A stretch of 64,000 nucleotides of DNA from Leclercia pneumoniae (GCF_017348915.1 NZ_CP071383.1:3348001-3412000); one strand, 5' to 3'. Positions 1 through 11,930 are shown, counted from the first letter of the stretch. The notes: generated by a model not told the origin, from the letters alone. Made by a program: numbers and translations.

Positions 1-911
1 TGTTCCCCTATACCTGGGTCACCGATATCGACGCCGCTGCGCACGTCGTGAAAGCGAAAGATCATACCTGGCAGTACGACAAACTGGTGCTGGCCACGGG
101 CGCCTCCGCTTTTGTGCCGCCGGTTGAAGGCCGCGAGCTGATGATTACGCTGAACAGCCAGCAGGAGTACCAGGCCAGCGAAACGTGGCTTCGCGACGCG
201 CAGCGCGTAATGATTGTTGGCGGCGGCCTGATTGGCACCGAGCTGGCGATGGACTTTTGTCGGGCGGGTAAAGCCGTCACGCTGGTCGATCACGCGGCCA
301 GCATTCTGTCGGCGCTGATACCCGCCGAAGTCAGCAGTCGCTTACAGCACCGTTTAACCGATATGGGCGTACACCTGCTGCTGAAATCTCAGCTGCAAAG
401 CCTGACCCGTACCGAAACCGGCATTCGCGCCACCCTCGATCGCAACCGCAACGTAGATATTGATGTGGTGATTGCCGCCACAGGGTTGCGTCCGGAAACG
501 GCGCTGGCGCACCGCGCGGGAGCGGAGGCAAACCGTGGCGTGAAGGTCGACAGTTACCTGCAAACCACGCAGCCCGACATCTATGCGCTGGGCGACTGCG
601 CTGAGATCAACGGCCAGCTTCTGCCCTTCCTGCAGCCGATACAGCTTAGCGCGATGTATCTGGCGAAAAACCTGCTCGGGGGCAGCGCGCCCCTGAAATT
701 ACCCGCGATGCTGGTGAAGGTGAAAACGCCTGAACTGCCCCTGCACCTTGCAGGCGAAACCCAGCGTCAGGATCTTAACTGGCAAATCACCATCGAACCA
801 CAGGGCATGGTGGCTAAAGGCGCTGACAGCGAGGGACAGCTACGCGCCTTCGTGGTCAGCGAAGATCGCATGAAGGAGGCCTTTGCCCTGCTGAAATCTC
901 TGCCCGCTTAA
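1..911 (+). CDS. norW: NADH:flavorubredoxin reductase, 5' end cut by window edge
   Basis: FAD-dependent reductase that passes electrons from NADH to flavorubredoxin NorV for anaerobic nitric oxide reduction in the cytoplasm. The frame is open from base 3; about 302 residues are present, so roughly 75 N-terminal residues of a typical 377-residue NorW lie outside the window. The NADH-binding [11 protein letters not shown] loop is visible at bases 214-246 and the second FAD motif ALGDCAEI near 586. The C-terminal region fits the family to the last residue. It is followed by a good terminator. I am sure of the family; norV and norR would be expected just upstream. Confidence 0.93.
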   Translation, partial: FPYTWVTDIDAAAHVVKAKDHTWQYDKLVLATGASAFVPPVEGRELMITLNSQQEYQASETWLRDAQRVMIVGGGLIGTELAMDFCRAGKAVTLVDHAASILSALIPAEVSSRLQHRLTDMGVHLLLKSQLQSLTRTETGIRATLDRNRNVDIDVVIAATGLRPETALAHRAGAEANRGVKVDSYLQTTQPDIYALGDCAEINGQLLPFLQPIQLSAMYLAKNLLGGSAPLKLPAMLVKVKTPELPLHLAGETQRQDLNWQITIEPQGMVAKGADSEGQLRAFVVSEDRMKEAFALLKSLPA

Positions 912-953
912 CCCTCTCTGCCACTCTTACTTAACCTTTGGATCTTTTATCCG

Positions 954-980
954 CAGCCCCGATGTCCCGGGGCTTTTTTC
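954..980 (+). terminator. Rho-independent terminator after norW
   Basis: The inverted repeat AGCCCC/GGGGCT with a short loop is followed directly by six T residues. It ends the nor transcript and separates it from the SgrT-like reading frame. Confidence 0.8.
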
Positions 981-1074
981 TGTCTAAATGCGGAACAACC
1001 GCAAAACCTCACCCTGTTTTATGCCGCCTATCCTGCTTAACCTGAAGCGGTATTCAACGGCGGGAGAGCGTGAC

Positions 1075-1233
1075 ATGACAAACCTCAAACAGGATCTGGC
1101 TTATCTGGAGCGGTGGTTCAGGAAGGTTCAGCCCGCCGAACCCGTGCTGTGGCGCTGGCTCTATCTTACCCCGTCGCAGCGCATGGAACGGCTACGCGAG
1201 CTTATGCTGCCGCTCGGCGAGAAAAAATCCTGA
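1075..1233 (+). CDS. small SgrT-like protein (52 aa)
   Basis: A 52-residue protein. The ATG at 1075 was chosen because GGGAGAG sits 7 bases upstream. The second half (VLWRWLYLTPSQRMERLRELM) shares a pattern with SgrT, the peptide that blocks the glucose transporter PtsG during sugar-phosphate stress: a Trp, an Arg-Trp-Leu, a Gln-Arg and a Leu-x-x-Leu-Met at matching spacing. The neighbour downstream on the same strand is an SgrR-family regulator, the known genetic partner of sgrT. In E. coli sgrT lies inside the sRNA SgrS, divergent from sgrR; here it is co-directional and I see no SgrS-type 3' end. The family assignment is inference from a short match recalled from memory. Confidence 0.5.
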   Translation: MTNLKQDLAYLERWFRKVQPAEPVLWRWLYLTPSQRMERLRELMLPLGEKKS

Positions 1234-1362
1234 CCCGAACCGGGTTGTGACGCTTTCAAAGGCTTTATTGCAAAAAGCGGAACAGGTTGATCAACTCCAC
1301 CCTATTTCTTCCTGAAAAGCCCTTACACTCTCAACACACCTCATTAGATGCCGATCAAAGCC

Positions 1363-3012
1363 ATGCGCCTGTTACAAAAAATTCGTCAGTATCAGCGGCT
1401 CTCTCTGCATTACGGCTCTTCGCCCAGGCAAACGACCCTTGCCGAAGTCGCGGAGGTGGCGGTTTGCAGTGAACGGCATGCGCGCACCCTGTTACGCCAG
1501 CTGGCGGAAAACGGCTGGCTACGCTGGGAGGCGCAGCCCGGACGCGGCCACCGCGCCACGCTGCACTGCCTGCGCACCACCAGCGAACTGAGCGCTCCGC
1601 TGATGCGCGCCAGCCTGGAAAAGGGTGACTACCAAAGCGCCCTGCAGTTGGCCGATGGCGATCCCGCCAGCCTGCATCACATCATTACCCCCTTTCTGGG
1701 CGGTAAATGGCTGAAGCACCAGCCGACGCTGCGTATTCCCTGGTACCGTCCCCTCACCTCCCTGCATCCGGCACTGCAACGCCGTCGCGCAGAACAACAT
1801 ATTATCTGTGCGGTACATGCAGGCTTAACCCGCAATGAACCCGGTCAACCGCACCCTATAGGCGATCTGGCACACCACTATGCTTCTCTTGATGGGGAAC
1901 GGCGCTGGCATTTCTATCTGCGTAGCGGCGCGCACTGGCACAACGGCCAGCCTATTACCGACGACGATATCCTGACGGCGATGCGGCAGCTGCTGGCCGA
2001 CCCGACGCGTAATGTCGGGTTGCAGCATATCGCCTCGCTTACGCGGGTGGCCCCCTGGTGTCTGGAAATCGAGCTCACTCGCGCCGATGCGCTGTTACCA
2101 CAGCGGCTGGCGCATCCGGTCTGCCGGTTACCCCATCCACGCCAGCCCGAGATCGGCGCGGGCCCCTTTGCCATTGCCCGCCATCATTCACATTATTTGC
2201 GGCTGGAACGTCAGCCCTGGTACTTTGGCCATCACCCGCTACTGCATGCGATAGAGTTCTGGCGCACCGGCTCAATGCTGGAGAAACCGGCGTGGATTAC
2301 CGTGGGCAAGGGCAATACAACCCGGGAGGCGGTAACCTCCACCAGCAGCGGCTTTGCCTGGCTGATGGTCACTAGCGCACTGCCCAAAGCGCTTGCCGCC
2401 GCCTTACGTCACCAGGCGATAAGCCTTAACCAGCGCTGCTTTGCCTCCCGCAGCGACCTGCAGATCCGCAGCGACATTCTGCCCGGCCTGCACGTGAAAG
2501 AACCGCCGGAACCGGCAGCCTGCCCGCTGCCAGCCCATCTGAAACTGGTGTGTTATCACACGCCCGAACTGCGGGAGCTGGCAGAAAAATGGCGACAACA
2601 CTTGATGCGGCACGGTTGCCTGTTGCAGATCGAATGGCGAGACCGTGATGGCTGGCATCAGCCGGATGTGCTGGCCGACGCCGACCTGCTATTGGGGGAT
2701 TATCTGGCGAGGGAAAACGCCGGGTTTGCGCTGGGGGAGTGGTTGATTTACGAGCCCGCCTGGCAGACCGCGTTAGGCGTGGCGCGCTGGCAGAAAAAGA
2801 AGCAGCAGCTTATGCAGATGTGCGACAGCGAAGCCCACTTTAACGCTCAACTGGCGCCCCTATTTCAACAGATTTTTGACGAGGGAACCTGTACGCCGCT
2901 TTTCCACTATCGCTATCAAATCAACGCCCTGGAAAATGTGCAGGATATGGTCTTAACCGCAGGGGGCTGGCTCGATTTCACCCGCGCCTGGCTTCCCCCG
3001 CCTGCAGGCTAG
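1363..3012 (+). CDS. SgrR-family transcriptional regulator
   Basis: About 549 residues, the usual SgrR length (551 in E. coli). The first about 70 residues form a winged-helix DNA-binding domain (TLAEVAEVAVCSERHARTLL, then GWLRWEAQPGRGHR). The rest resembles a peptide/solute-binding protein of ABC transporters (WHFYLRSGAHWHNGQPITDDD). In SgrR this domain is thought to sense a small molecule and to control the SgrS sRNA in glucose-phosphate stress. The true sgrR normally lies next to the thi/leu region, so this is likely a paralogue with its own inducer. ATG 1363 is preferred over 1348 by alignment to the helix start. Its stop overlaps that of convergent ascG. Confidence 0.75.
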   Translation: MRLLQKIRQYQRLSLHYGSSPRQTTLAEVAEVAVCSERHARTLLRQLAENGWLRWEAQPGRGHRATLHCLRTTSELSAPLMRASLEKGDYQSALQLADGDPASLHHIITPFLGGKWLKHQPTLRIPWYRPLTSLHPALQRRRAEQHIICAVHAGLTRNEPGQPHPIGDLAHHYASLDGERRWHFYLRSGAHWHNGQPITDDDILTAMRQLLADPTRNVGLQHIASLTRVAPWCLEIELTRADALLPQRLAHPVCRLPHPRQPEIGAGPFAIARHHSHYLRLERQPWYFGHHPLLHAIEFWRTGSMLEKPAWITVGKGNTTREAVTSTSSGFAWLMVTSALPKALAAALRHQAISLNQRCFASRSDLQIRSDILPGLHVKEPPEPAACPLPAHLKLVCYHTPELRELAEKWRQHLMRHGCLLQIEWRDRDGWHQPDVLADADLLLGDYLARENAGFALGEWLIYEPAWQTALGVARWQKKKQQLMQMCDSEAHFNAQLAPLFQQIFDEGTCTPLFHYRYQINALENVQDMVLTAGGWLDFTRAWLPPPAG

Positions 3013-4022
3013 CGATGCGGCCCGGCCACCACCGAGTCACGCAATATCAGCTCGCCGGCAAAGTTTTGCTGTGAGGTGAAATCGCCGCCATCGAGCATAA
3101 AGATCAGCCTGCTGATGGTCTCTTTAATCATTTCCGTGACCGGCACCCGGACGCTGGAGAGTGACGGAACGATATAAGGGGCGATGGCAACGTCATCGAA
3201 ACCAATGACCGAGACCGCCGCCGGGGTGGCGATCCCACTCTCGTGCAGCTGCTTGATGGCACCAATCGCCATATCATCATTACTGGCTACCAGTGCGCTG
3301 AAGGTCTCACCGCGAGCCAGCAACGTTGAAACCCCCGCCGCGCCGCTCGCCGGGTTCCATTTACCCTCTACAATCAACGACTCACGCAGCGGGATCTGAT
3401 GCTGGGCCAGCGCCGCTTTGTAGCCACTCAGACGTTCGATTCCGGTTGGGGAGTCCAGCGAGCCGGTGATAAAGGCGATATCGCGATGACCCAGCTTGAT
3501 AAGCTGCGTCACCGCGGCCTCGCTGGAGGCAATGTGATCGGACCAAACGCAATGGCTGCTGTTTTTACGCAGGCGACGGTTAAGCACCATCACCGGCTGG
3601 CTGTGATCCTGGATAATGGCATCCATCTCATCGACGCTGAGAAAACGCGGATAAATAATGATCGCGTCGCAGCGCATATCCAGCAGATACTGAATCGCCT
3701 CACGCTCCTCTTCCGCGCTGTGTTTGCCATCGGCCAGGATGAGCTGCCGCCCGCGCTCCTCGGTCATTCGCGCGGCATGGAACAACAGCTCGCTGAAGTA
3801 GACACCATGATAGAGGGTGTTAGTTACCACCAGCCCCAGGGTTTGCGTGCGTTTGGTCGCGAGGTTTCGCGCCAGTAAATTGGGGCGATAGCCACTCTCG
3901 TCAATGGCCTGAAACACGCGGTCTTTTGTCTCCTGGCTTACGTAACCGTTGCCCGAAAGCACCCGGGAAACCGTCGCCTTCGAAACCCCTGCCCGCTTCG
4001 CCACTTCCAGCATCGTGGTCAT
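3009..4022 (-). CDS. ascG: LacI-family repressor of the asc operon
   Basis: Transcriptional repressor with an N-terminal LacI helix-turn-helix (MLEVAKRAGVSKATVSRVLS) and a periplasmic-binding-like effector domain ending in the usual VIGFDDVAIAPY region. It reads as a close homologue of E. coli AscG over the full length of 337 residues. It is divergent from ascF/ascB, which it would repress until an aryl-beta-glucoside inducer is present. ATG 4022 is chosen; a GTG directly before it is also possible, and GGGA lies upstream. The stop codon overlaps the SgrR-like stop, so the two genes are tail to tail. Confidence 0.92.
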   Translation of the reverse strand: MTTMLEVAKRAGVSKATVSRVLSGNGYVSQETKDRVFQAIDESGYRPNLLARNLATKRTQTLGLVVTNTLYHGVYFSELLFHAARMTEERGRQLILADGKHSAEEEREAIQYLLDMRCDAIIIYPRFLSVDEMDAIIQDHSQPVMVLNRRLRKNSSHCVWSDHIASSEAAVTQLIKLGHRDIAFITGSLDSPTGIERLSGYKAALAQHQIPLRESLIVEGKWNPASGAAGVSTLLARGETFSALVASNDDMAIGAIKQLHESGIATPAAVSVIGFDDVAIAPYIVPSLSSVRVPVTEMIKETISRLIFMLDGGDFTSQQNFAGELILRDSVVAGPHR

Positions 4023-4110
4023 CACTTTTCCCTCTCAATCTAATGAGCGGCAGTGTACTTCACGGCGATTAAATTGTCGCAGCGGGAATATCACACTTGT
4101 CACCCTGATT

Positions 4111-4126
4111 GGTGATCATCATCACG
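4111..4126. promoter_or_regulatory. CRP-binding site candidate upstream of ascF
   Basis: GGTGA-N6-TCACG matches the CRP consensus TGTGA-N6-TCACA at 8 of 10 key positions and sits in the ascG-ascF divergent region. It fits catabolite control of a beta-glucoside PTS. Confidence 0.6.
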
Positions 4127-4187
4127 AATATAAAAAATGGGCAAAATGCGATCTTGTTTGATCATGTGAAACTCTTCATGATTTTGT

Positions 4188-4200
4188 GGAACCGGTTTCC
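4188..4200. promoter_or_regulatory. LacI-type operator candidate (AscG)
   Basis: GGAACCGGTTTCC is a nearly perfect palindrome with the central CCGG/CG of LacI-family operators. It lies about 65 bases before ascF and about 165 bases from the ascG start, so it could control one or both promoters. Confidence 0.65.
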
Positions 4201-4264
4201 TATCTAAGTCTCATCCCGCTGTTCGATGAAGACGTACCTTACAGTTAAAACAGGATATAACCCG

Positions 4265-7160
<2,896 letters not shown>

Positions 7161-7169
7161 CCTCCCCGA

Positions 7170-7190
7170 CCGGGCGACCTGTGCGCCCGG
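7170..7190 (+). terminator. hairpin after ascB
   Basis: CCGGGCG/CGCCCGG with a 7-base loop lies 10 bases past the ascB stop. The T run is poor, so termination may be partial. Confidence 0.45.
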
Positions 7191-7254
7191 CTGTTTCGCC
7201 TCGCCCCTTCCGCCCTTACAATACCCAATGATTTCATAGCGTTATTGTCATTCA

Positions 7255-7283
7255 TTGACACCAAATATATTACATTGTATAAA
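7255..7283 (+). promoter_or_regulatory. sigma70 promoter for the iron-type ABC operon
   Basis: A consensus -35 box TTGACA (7255-7260) is separated by 17 bases from TATAAA (7278-7283). It faces the binding-protein gene starting at 7367. Confidence 0.75.
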
Positions 7284-7293
7284 GCTTCGCCAT

Positions 7294-7312
7294 AATAATG
7301 AGTTTCATTTAC
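7294..7312. promoter_or_regulatory. Fur box candidate
   Basis: This 19-base site matches the Fur consensus palindrome at about 13 of 19 positions, with both ATAATGA and TCATT half-sites intact. It lies just downstream of the -10 box, where Fur binding would block transcription. Confidence 0.55.
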
Positions 7313-7366
7313 ATCTTGCTCACCACCAGGGCAGCGCAACATAAAATTAATGAAGGATAGCGTTCC

Positions 7367-8365
7367 ATGAAAAACATCATCAGCGCAGTAGGATTGTTCC
7401 TCGCCACTGCGGGCTCCGCCTTTGCGACCACTTATCCGCTGACGATTGAGAACTGCGGCTATAAAGAGACGTTTACAAAAGCACCGGAACGCGTCGTCGC
7501 CCTGGGCCAGAATACCGTTGAAATTTTGCTGTTGTTGGGATTAGAGGATCACGTCGTAGCCAGCGCTTTCTGGCCAACCAAAGTCCTGCCGGAACTGGCG
7601 GCGAAAAACGAAAAAATCAAAACGCTGACAGTCGAAATCCCGGGTCTCGAATCTGTCCTCGCCCAGAATCCGGACTTCGTACCGGCACAGCTTCCGCTGC
7701 TGCTGGGGCCAGAGAGTAAAGTTGCCAAACGTGAAGACCTGCAGACAGTAGGCGTTAACAGCTATATGTCACCCGGCATGTGCGCTACCAAAAAAGACAT
7801 TGGTGATATGTACGGCAGCCGTCAGAAACTCTGGGACATGACCTTCCTTTATAAAGAGATCGAAGACTTCGCAAAAATCTTCAACGTAGAAGATCGAGGC
7901 CAGGCGCTGATTGCCGACTTCAAAAAACGCGAAGCCGATCTGCGCACTGAGTTCAGCAAAAATAAAAAAGACCTTTCGCTCGTCTTCTGGTTCTCCAGCT
8001 CCTCCCCCTCCTCTGATGCCTATGTCGGCGGTAAAAATAGCGCGTCCGGCTTTATCGCCAATGTGCTGGGTGGCCATAATGCCATCACCTCTGAAACGGA
8101 ATGGCCGACCGTGGGCTGGGAAAGCATTATTGCTGCCAACCCGGACGTGATTGTTGTTTCTAGCCTTGATCGCAACCGTTGGGCGCTGGATAGCGCGCAA
8201 GAGAAGATTAAATTCCTGAAAAGCGATCCGGCCGTCAGCCAGCTCGACGCCGTGAAAAAAGGGCATATCGTCGTTATGGACGGCCAGGCGATGAACCCTA
8301 CCATCCGCACGATTTACGGTGCTGAGCAGGTGGGTGAGCAGCTCAGAAAGCTGGGGCTGAATTGA
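7367..8365 (+). CDS. periplasmic iron/siderophore-type substrate-binding protein
   Basis: A 332-residue class III periplasmic binding protein. A Sec signal peptide is clear (MKNIISAVGLFLATAGSAFA) with no lipobox. The TKAPERVVALGQNTVEILLLLGL and VGWESIIAANPDVIVV segments are typical of FecB/BtuF-like proteins. It heads a four-gene operon with a FecCD-type permease, an ATPase and an MFS protein; each stop overlaps the next start. The Fur-like box upstream points to iron or a siderophore as substrate, but the ligand cannot be read from the sequence. ATG 7367 follows a GAAGGA ribosome site. Confidence 0.8.
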   Translation: MKNIISAVGLFLATAGSAFATTYPLTIENCGYKETFTKAPERVVALGQNTVEILLLLGLEDHVVASAFWPTKVLPELAAKNEKIKTLTVEIPGLESVLAQNPDFVPAQLPLLLGPESKVAKREDLQTVGVNSYMSPGMCATKKDIGDMYGSRQKLWDMTFLYKEIEDFAKIFNVEDRGQALIADFKKREADLRTEFSKNKKDLSLVFWFSSSSPSSDAYVGGKNSASGFIANVLGGHNAITSETEWPTVGWESIIAANPDVIVVSSLDRNRWALDSAQEKIKFLKSDPAVSQLDAVKKGHIVVMDGQAMNPTIRTIYGAEQVGEQLRKLGLN

Positions 8366-9402
8366 TGACTGCAGTGGTGCAACAACGTCGACAAGGCCTG
8401 CTGCTTACCACCTCGTCCGTGCTGGCTGTTGTGCTTTTATTGCTGGTGATTGCGCTGGGCGTAAGCGTGGGTGAGCTCTCTATTCCCCTGCAAACCGTCT
8501 ACTACGCGATTGCTAACAAAGCCGGGCTGACCGACGTTCCCCTGAACCGTATCTACGAGAGCGTGATCTGGGATTTCCGTCTTAGCCGCGCTCTGGTAGC
8601 AGCGTGCTGCGGTGCCGGGCTGGCTATCTGCGGTGCCGTGCTGCAAAGCTTGCTGAAAAACGCCCTCGCCGAGCCCTACGTGCTTGGCGTCTCTGCCGGG
8701 GCTTCCACCGGGGCGGTATCGGTCGTGGTTCTCGGGATTGGCTCCGGGGCCGTCACCCTCTCGGCAGGTGCATTTGCCGGCGCCTTTTCAGCCTTTGCCT
8801 TTGTCGCCTTTCTGACTAACGGCGCGCGTGGCGGCAATGAGCGCACGATACTGGCCGGGGTCGCGGCCTCTCAGTTGTTTAACGCCATCACGGCATACAC
8901 CATCAGCACCTCCGCCAGCGCTCAGCAGGCACGCGATGTAATGTTCTGGTTGCTCGGCAGTTTTAGTGGCGTGCGCTGGCCGGAATTCCAGCTGGTATTA
9001 GTCGTGGTATTGCTGGGGCTGGCGATTTGTCTCTATTACTCCCGTGCGCTGGATGCCTTTACCTTTGGCGACGATGCCGCCGCATCGCTGGGGATCGCCG
9101 TACCGCAAGTCCGTTTGCTCTTGTTTACCGTCACCGCGCTGATTACCGCCACCATCGTTAGTATGGCAGGCTCGATCGGTTTCGTTGGGCTGGTGGTACC
9201 CCATATGATGCGCTACTTCTTTGGGCCCCTGCACCGTACGCTTCTGATTGCCAGTGCGCTGGCCGGGGCGATTCTGATGGTGCTGGCCGATATCGCCTCC
9301 CGCATGCTGATTGCGCCGCAAAGCCTGCCGGTGGGTGTCGTCACGGCCCTGGTGGGGGTACCCTTCTTCGCCGTCATTATCTACCGTTCAAGGAATAAGT
9401 GA
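8365..9402 (+). CDS. FecCD-family ABC permease
   Basis: Inner-membrane permease of about 345 residues with many hydrophobic segments. It carries the FecCD-family signature (FRLSRALVAACCGAGLAICGAVLQSLLKNALAEPYVLGVSAGAS starts with GAGLAICG and LAEPYVLGVS) and, near the C-terminus, GFVGLVVPHMMR, the ATPase coupling loop. A single permease gene suggests a homodimer, as in BtuC. ATG 8365 overlaps the preceding stop (TGATG) and is preferred to the TTG three bases upstream. Confidence 0.85.
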   Translation: MTAVVQQRRQGLLLTTSSVLAVVLLLLVIALGVSVGELSIPLQTVYYAIANKAGLTDVPLNRIYESVIWDFRLSRALVAACCGAGLAICGAVLQSLLKNALAEPYVLGVSAGASTGAVSVVVLGIGSGAVTLSAGAFAGAFSAFAFVAFLTNGARGGNERTILAGVAASQLFNAITAYTISTSASAQQARDVMFWLLGSFSGVRWPEFQLVLVVVLLGLAICLYYSRALDAFTFGDDAAASLGIAVPQVRLLLFTVTALITATIVSMAGSIGFVGLVVPHMMRYFFGPLHRTLLIASALAGAILMVLADIASRMLIAPQSLPVGVVTALVGVPFFAVIIYRSRNK

Positions 9403-10163
9403 TGAGTATCACCGCCGATAACATTACCTGGAAGGTAGGCAAAAAGGTCATCGTTAATAACGTCTCGCTCCGGGTCACGCCGGGGCAGACGGTCGGCCTG
9501 CTGGGGCCAAATGGCTCGGGCAAATCCTCTCTGCTGCGCGTGCTTGCCGGGCTTCGCCGCCCTCACGCAGGCACCGTTGCTCTGGATGGCAATAACATTG
9601 CACGTATCAATAAAAAGCAGCTGGCGCGGCGCGTCGCTTTTGTTGAACAGCACGGCATGACCGACGCCAACATGCAGGTACGTGACGTCGTTAAACTCGG
9701 GCGTATTCCGCACCATACGGCGTTTTCCGGCTGGAGCAGCCACGATGATGCCACCGTGAACGCGGCGCTGGAGCGGGTGGATATGCTGGAAAAAAGCACC
9801 CAGGGCTGGTTAAGCCTCTCCGGTGGTGAACGGCAGCGTGTGCATATTGCCCGGGCGCTGGCGCAAACCCCCAGCGAGATCCTGCTTGATGAACCCACCA
9901 ATCACCTGGATATTCACCATCAAATGCAGTTGATGCAGTTGATCAGTGAACTGCCGGTCACCAGCATTGTGGCGATCCACGATCTTAATCATGCCTCGAT
10001 GTTTTGCGATGCGCTGATTGTTATGCAGAAAGGGCAGATTATTGCCACCGGCTCACCCCAGGCGATCCTCACCGAAGATCTGCTGTGGGACGTGTTCCGC
10101 GTGAAGACGAAAATTGAAATATCGCCATTTCATGGCAAGAAACATATCCATTTCCTCGTCTGA
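9402..10163 (+). CDS. ABC transporter ATPase, FecE type
   Basis: Cytoplasmic ATP-binding subunit of 253 residues that powers the permease encoded just upstream. Walker A is GPNGSGKSS, the ABC signature LSGGERQRVHIARAL, Walker B EILLDEPTNHLD, and the switch histidine lies in AIHDLNHA. The start ATG 9402 overlaps the permease stop, and the stop overlaps the start of the MFS gene, so translation is probably coupled across all four genes. Confidence 0.88.
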   Translation: MSITADNITWKVGKKVIVNNVSLRVTPGQTVGLLGPNGSGKSSLLRVLAGLRRPHAGTVALDGNNIARINKKQLARRVAFVEQHGMTDANMQVRDVVKLGRIPHHTAFSGWSSHDDATVNAALERVDMLEKSTQGWLSLSGGERQRVHIARALAQTPSEILLDEPTNHLDIHHQMQLMQLISELPVTSIVAIHDLNHASMFCDALIVMQKGQIIATGSPQAILTEDLLWDVFRVKTKIEISPFHGKKHIHFLV

Positions 10164-11398
10164 TGCCAGGTAAGCTCATGCTCTCTTTGCGCCCGGCAAC
10201 ACAACTCTGGCCGCCGGTTTTACTGGGCAGCCAGTTTGTGTTCAACATCGGCTTTTACGCCGTTGTCCCCTTTCTGGCGATCTTCCTGCGCGATGACATG
10301 CAGCTCTCCGGCGGGCTGATTGGTCTTGTCCTGGGGTTACGCACCTTCTCCCAGCAGGGGATGTTTATCGTAGGCGGTGCCCTCTCTGACCGCTTTGGCG
10401 CGCGTAGCGTTATCCTTTGCGGCTGCCTGGTGCGGGTGGCGGGTTACTTGCTGCTGGCGCTGGGTGACTCCCTCGGGGCGATAATCCTCGGTGCCTGTCT
10501 GACGGGCATTGGCGGTGCGCTCTTCTCCCCTTCCATAGAAGCCCTGCTGGCCAAAGCGGGCACGCGTAGCGAAGCGGAAGGCAAACGCAGCCGTGCTGAG
10601 TGGTTCGCACTGTTTGCGGTTTGCGGTGAGTTGGGTGCTGTGCTCGGACCCGTAGCCGGCGCACTGCTGGCGGGGATCGGTTTTCGCCAGATTGCGCTGG
10701 CGGGCGCAGGGGTCTTTGTAGTGGCACTGATGGTGCTGCACTTTTGCCTGCCCACCTCCGCGCAGAAAAAACCGTTACACATCACACCCTGGTGGACCAC
10801 CTTCCGGCAGCCACGCTTTGTCGCCTTTATCATCGCTTACAGCGCCTGGCTTTTAAGCTATAACCAGCTCTACCTGGCGCTCCCGGTGGAGATTCAGAGA
10901 GCCGGCGGCAGCGAGAAAGATCTTGGCCCGCTGTTTATGCTGGCCTCCGTGCTCATTATCGTTTTCCAGCTACCCCTGGCACGCGTTGCCCGCCGGGCCG
11001 GTGCGGTGCGCATTCTGCCCGTCGGCTTTGCCGTGCTGGCCGCTTCTTTCGTGAGTGTGGCTCTGTTTGCCAGCCATCCTCCGGCCGATGGCTGGCTGCG
11101 TCTTCTGCCGGCGGCCTGTTTCGTTACCCTACTGACTTTCGGACAGATGCTGCTGGTGCCTGCGGCTAAAGATATCATTCCGTGGTTTGCCAGCGAGTCG
11201 ACGCTGGGGGCGCACTATGGCGCGCTCGCCACCGCAGGGGGATGCGCCGTGCTGGCAGGGAACTTGTTGCTGGGCAGCCAGCTCGATTACGCCCTTACCC
11301 CGTCGCCCCAGGCGGTCTATCCCTGGCTGCAACTGGCCTGTTTCCCACTCTGCAGCGCCGTGGCGATGATATTTATCTGCCGGCCGGTGCGACGCTAA
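10163..11398 (+). CDS. MFS transporter in the iron-type operon
   Basis: A 411-residue major facilitator protein with about 12 hydrophobic segments. GGALSDRFGARSVI is the MFS loop 2-3 motif. It is the last gene of the operon and starts inside the ATPase stop (TGATG). MFS partners of siderophore ABC systems often export a siderophore or move its complex; the direction here cannot be told. An alternative ATG at 10178 would shorten the N-terminus by five residues. Confidence 0.75.
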   Translation: MPGKLMLSLRPATQLWPPVLLGSQFVFNIGFYAVVPFLAIFLRDDMQLSGGLIGLVLGLRTFSQQGMFIVGGALSDRFGARSVILCGCLVRVAGYLLLALGDSLGAIILGACLTGIGGALFSPSIEALLAKAGTRSEAEGKRSRAEWFALFAVCGELGAVLGPVAGALLAGIGFRQIALAGAGVFVVALMVLHFCLPTSAQKKPLHITPWWTTFRQPRFVAFIIAYSAWLLSYNQLYLALPVEIQRAGGSEKDLGPLFMLASVLIIVFQLPLARVARRAGAVRILPVGFAVLAASFVSVALFASHPPADGWLRLLPAACFVTLLTFGQMLLVPAAKDIIPWFASESTLGAHYGALATAGGCAVLAGNLLLGSQLDYALTPSPQAVYPWLQLACFPLCSAVAMIFICRPVRR

Positions 11399-11401
11399 GC
11401 G

Positions 11402-11746
11402 CTACTTTTTGGGGCGGTACTTTTCGGGCAGCGGCGGGACAGGACGGCGGTCATCGATGAGGTGGCGTACGGTCAAAATCGGGTGACGCCAGAGCATGCG
11501 CGGCCCGGCCCAGCGCATGACCTGTTTCATCTCTTCCCGTTTCGCCGGCTGATAGCAGTGCACAGGGCACTGTTTACAGGCCGGTTTTTCTTCACCGAAA
11601 ATACATTTATCAAGACGCTTGTCCGCATAGGCATTCAGCGCCTGATAATGCCCCTCTTCGCTTACAGCCTGAGGGCATTGCGCCTCATAGAGCGCAATCA
11701 TTTTGCGGATGGTCTCTTTTTCGCGCGTAATGCGTTTTCCGGACAT
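11402..11746 (-). CDS. ygbA: nitrous oxide-stimulated promoter family protein YgbA
   Basis: A 114-residue cysteine-rich protein nearly identical in pattern to E. coli YgbA (MSGKRITREKETIRKMIALYEAQCP; CIFGEEKPACKQCPVHCYQP). The four spaced cysteines suggest a metal or iron-sulfur site. Its role is unknown; in E. coli it is in the NsrR regulon. ATG 11746 gives the E. coli N-terminus; the upstream in-frame ATG at 11773 is less likely. It lies tail to tail with the MFS gene and, as in E. coli, just before mutS apart from the inserted DNA. Confidence 0.9.
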   Translation of the reverse strand: MSGKRITREKETIRKMIALYEAQCPQAVSEEGHYQALNAYADKRLDKCIFGEEKPACKQCPVHCYQPAKREEMKQVMRWAGPRMLWRHPILTVRHLIDDRRPVPPLPEKYRPKK

Positions 11747-11764
11747 GTGAGCATACCTGTTTAT

Positions 11765-11787
11765 AAGTTGCATCTATGATACCTCTT
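11765..11787. promoter_or_regulatory. NsrR-box candidate upstream of ygbA
   Basis: Two 11-base half-sites around one centre base match the NsrR consensus (AAGATGYWTTT-N-AAAWRCATCTT) at about 17 of 22 positions. It starts 19 bases before the ygbA ATG, consistent with nitric oxide control. Confidence 0.45.
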
Positions 11788-11930
11788 CATGCTATGCGTT
11801 TCAGCCTGATTTCATTTTTTGCATCCCGTTTTTGGAAGCAGTCTCGCAGCTCTGCGTTTGTCATTGGGTGATTTTACTGGCATTTTATACAGGTGTTTTT
11901 TCTTCTTCAGGACCAGGAAAGGAGTCCGCA

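Noticed and set aside
1234-1362. SgrS-type small RNA next to the SgrT-like gene
   Set aside because: No hairpin with a long T run and no ptsG-complementary stretch that I could recognise.
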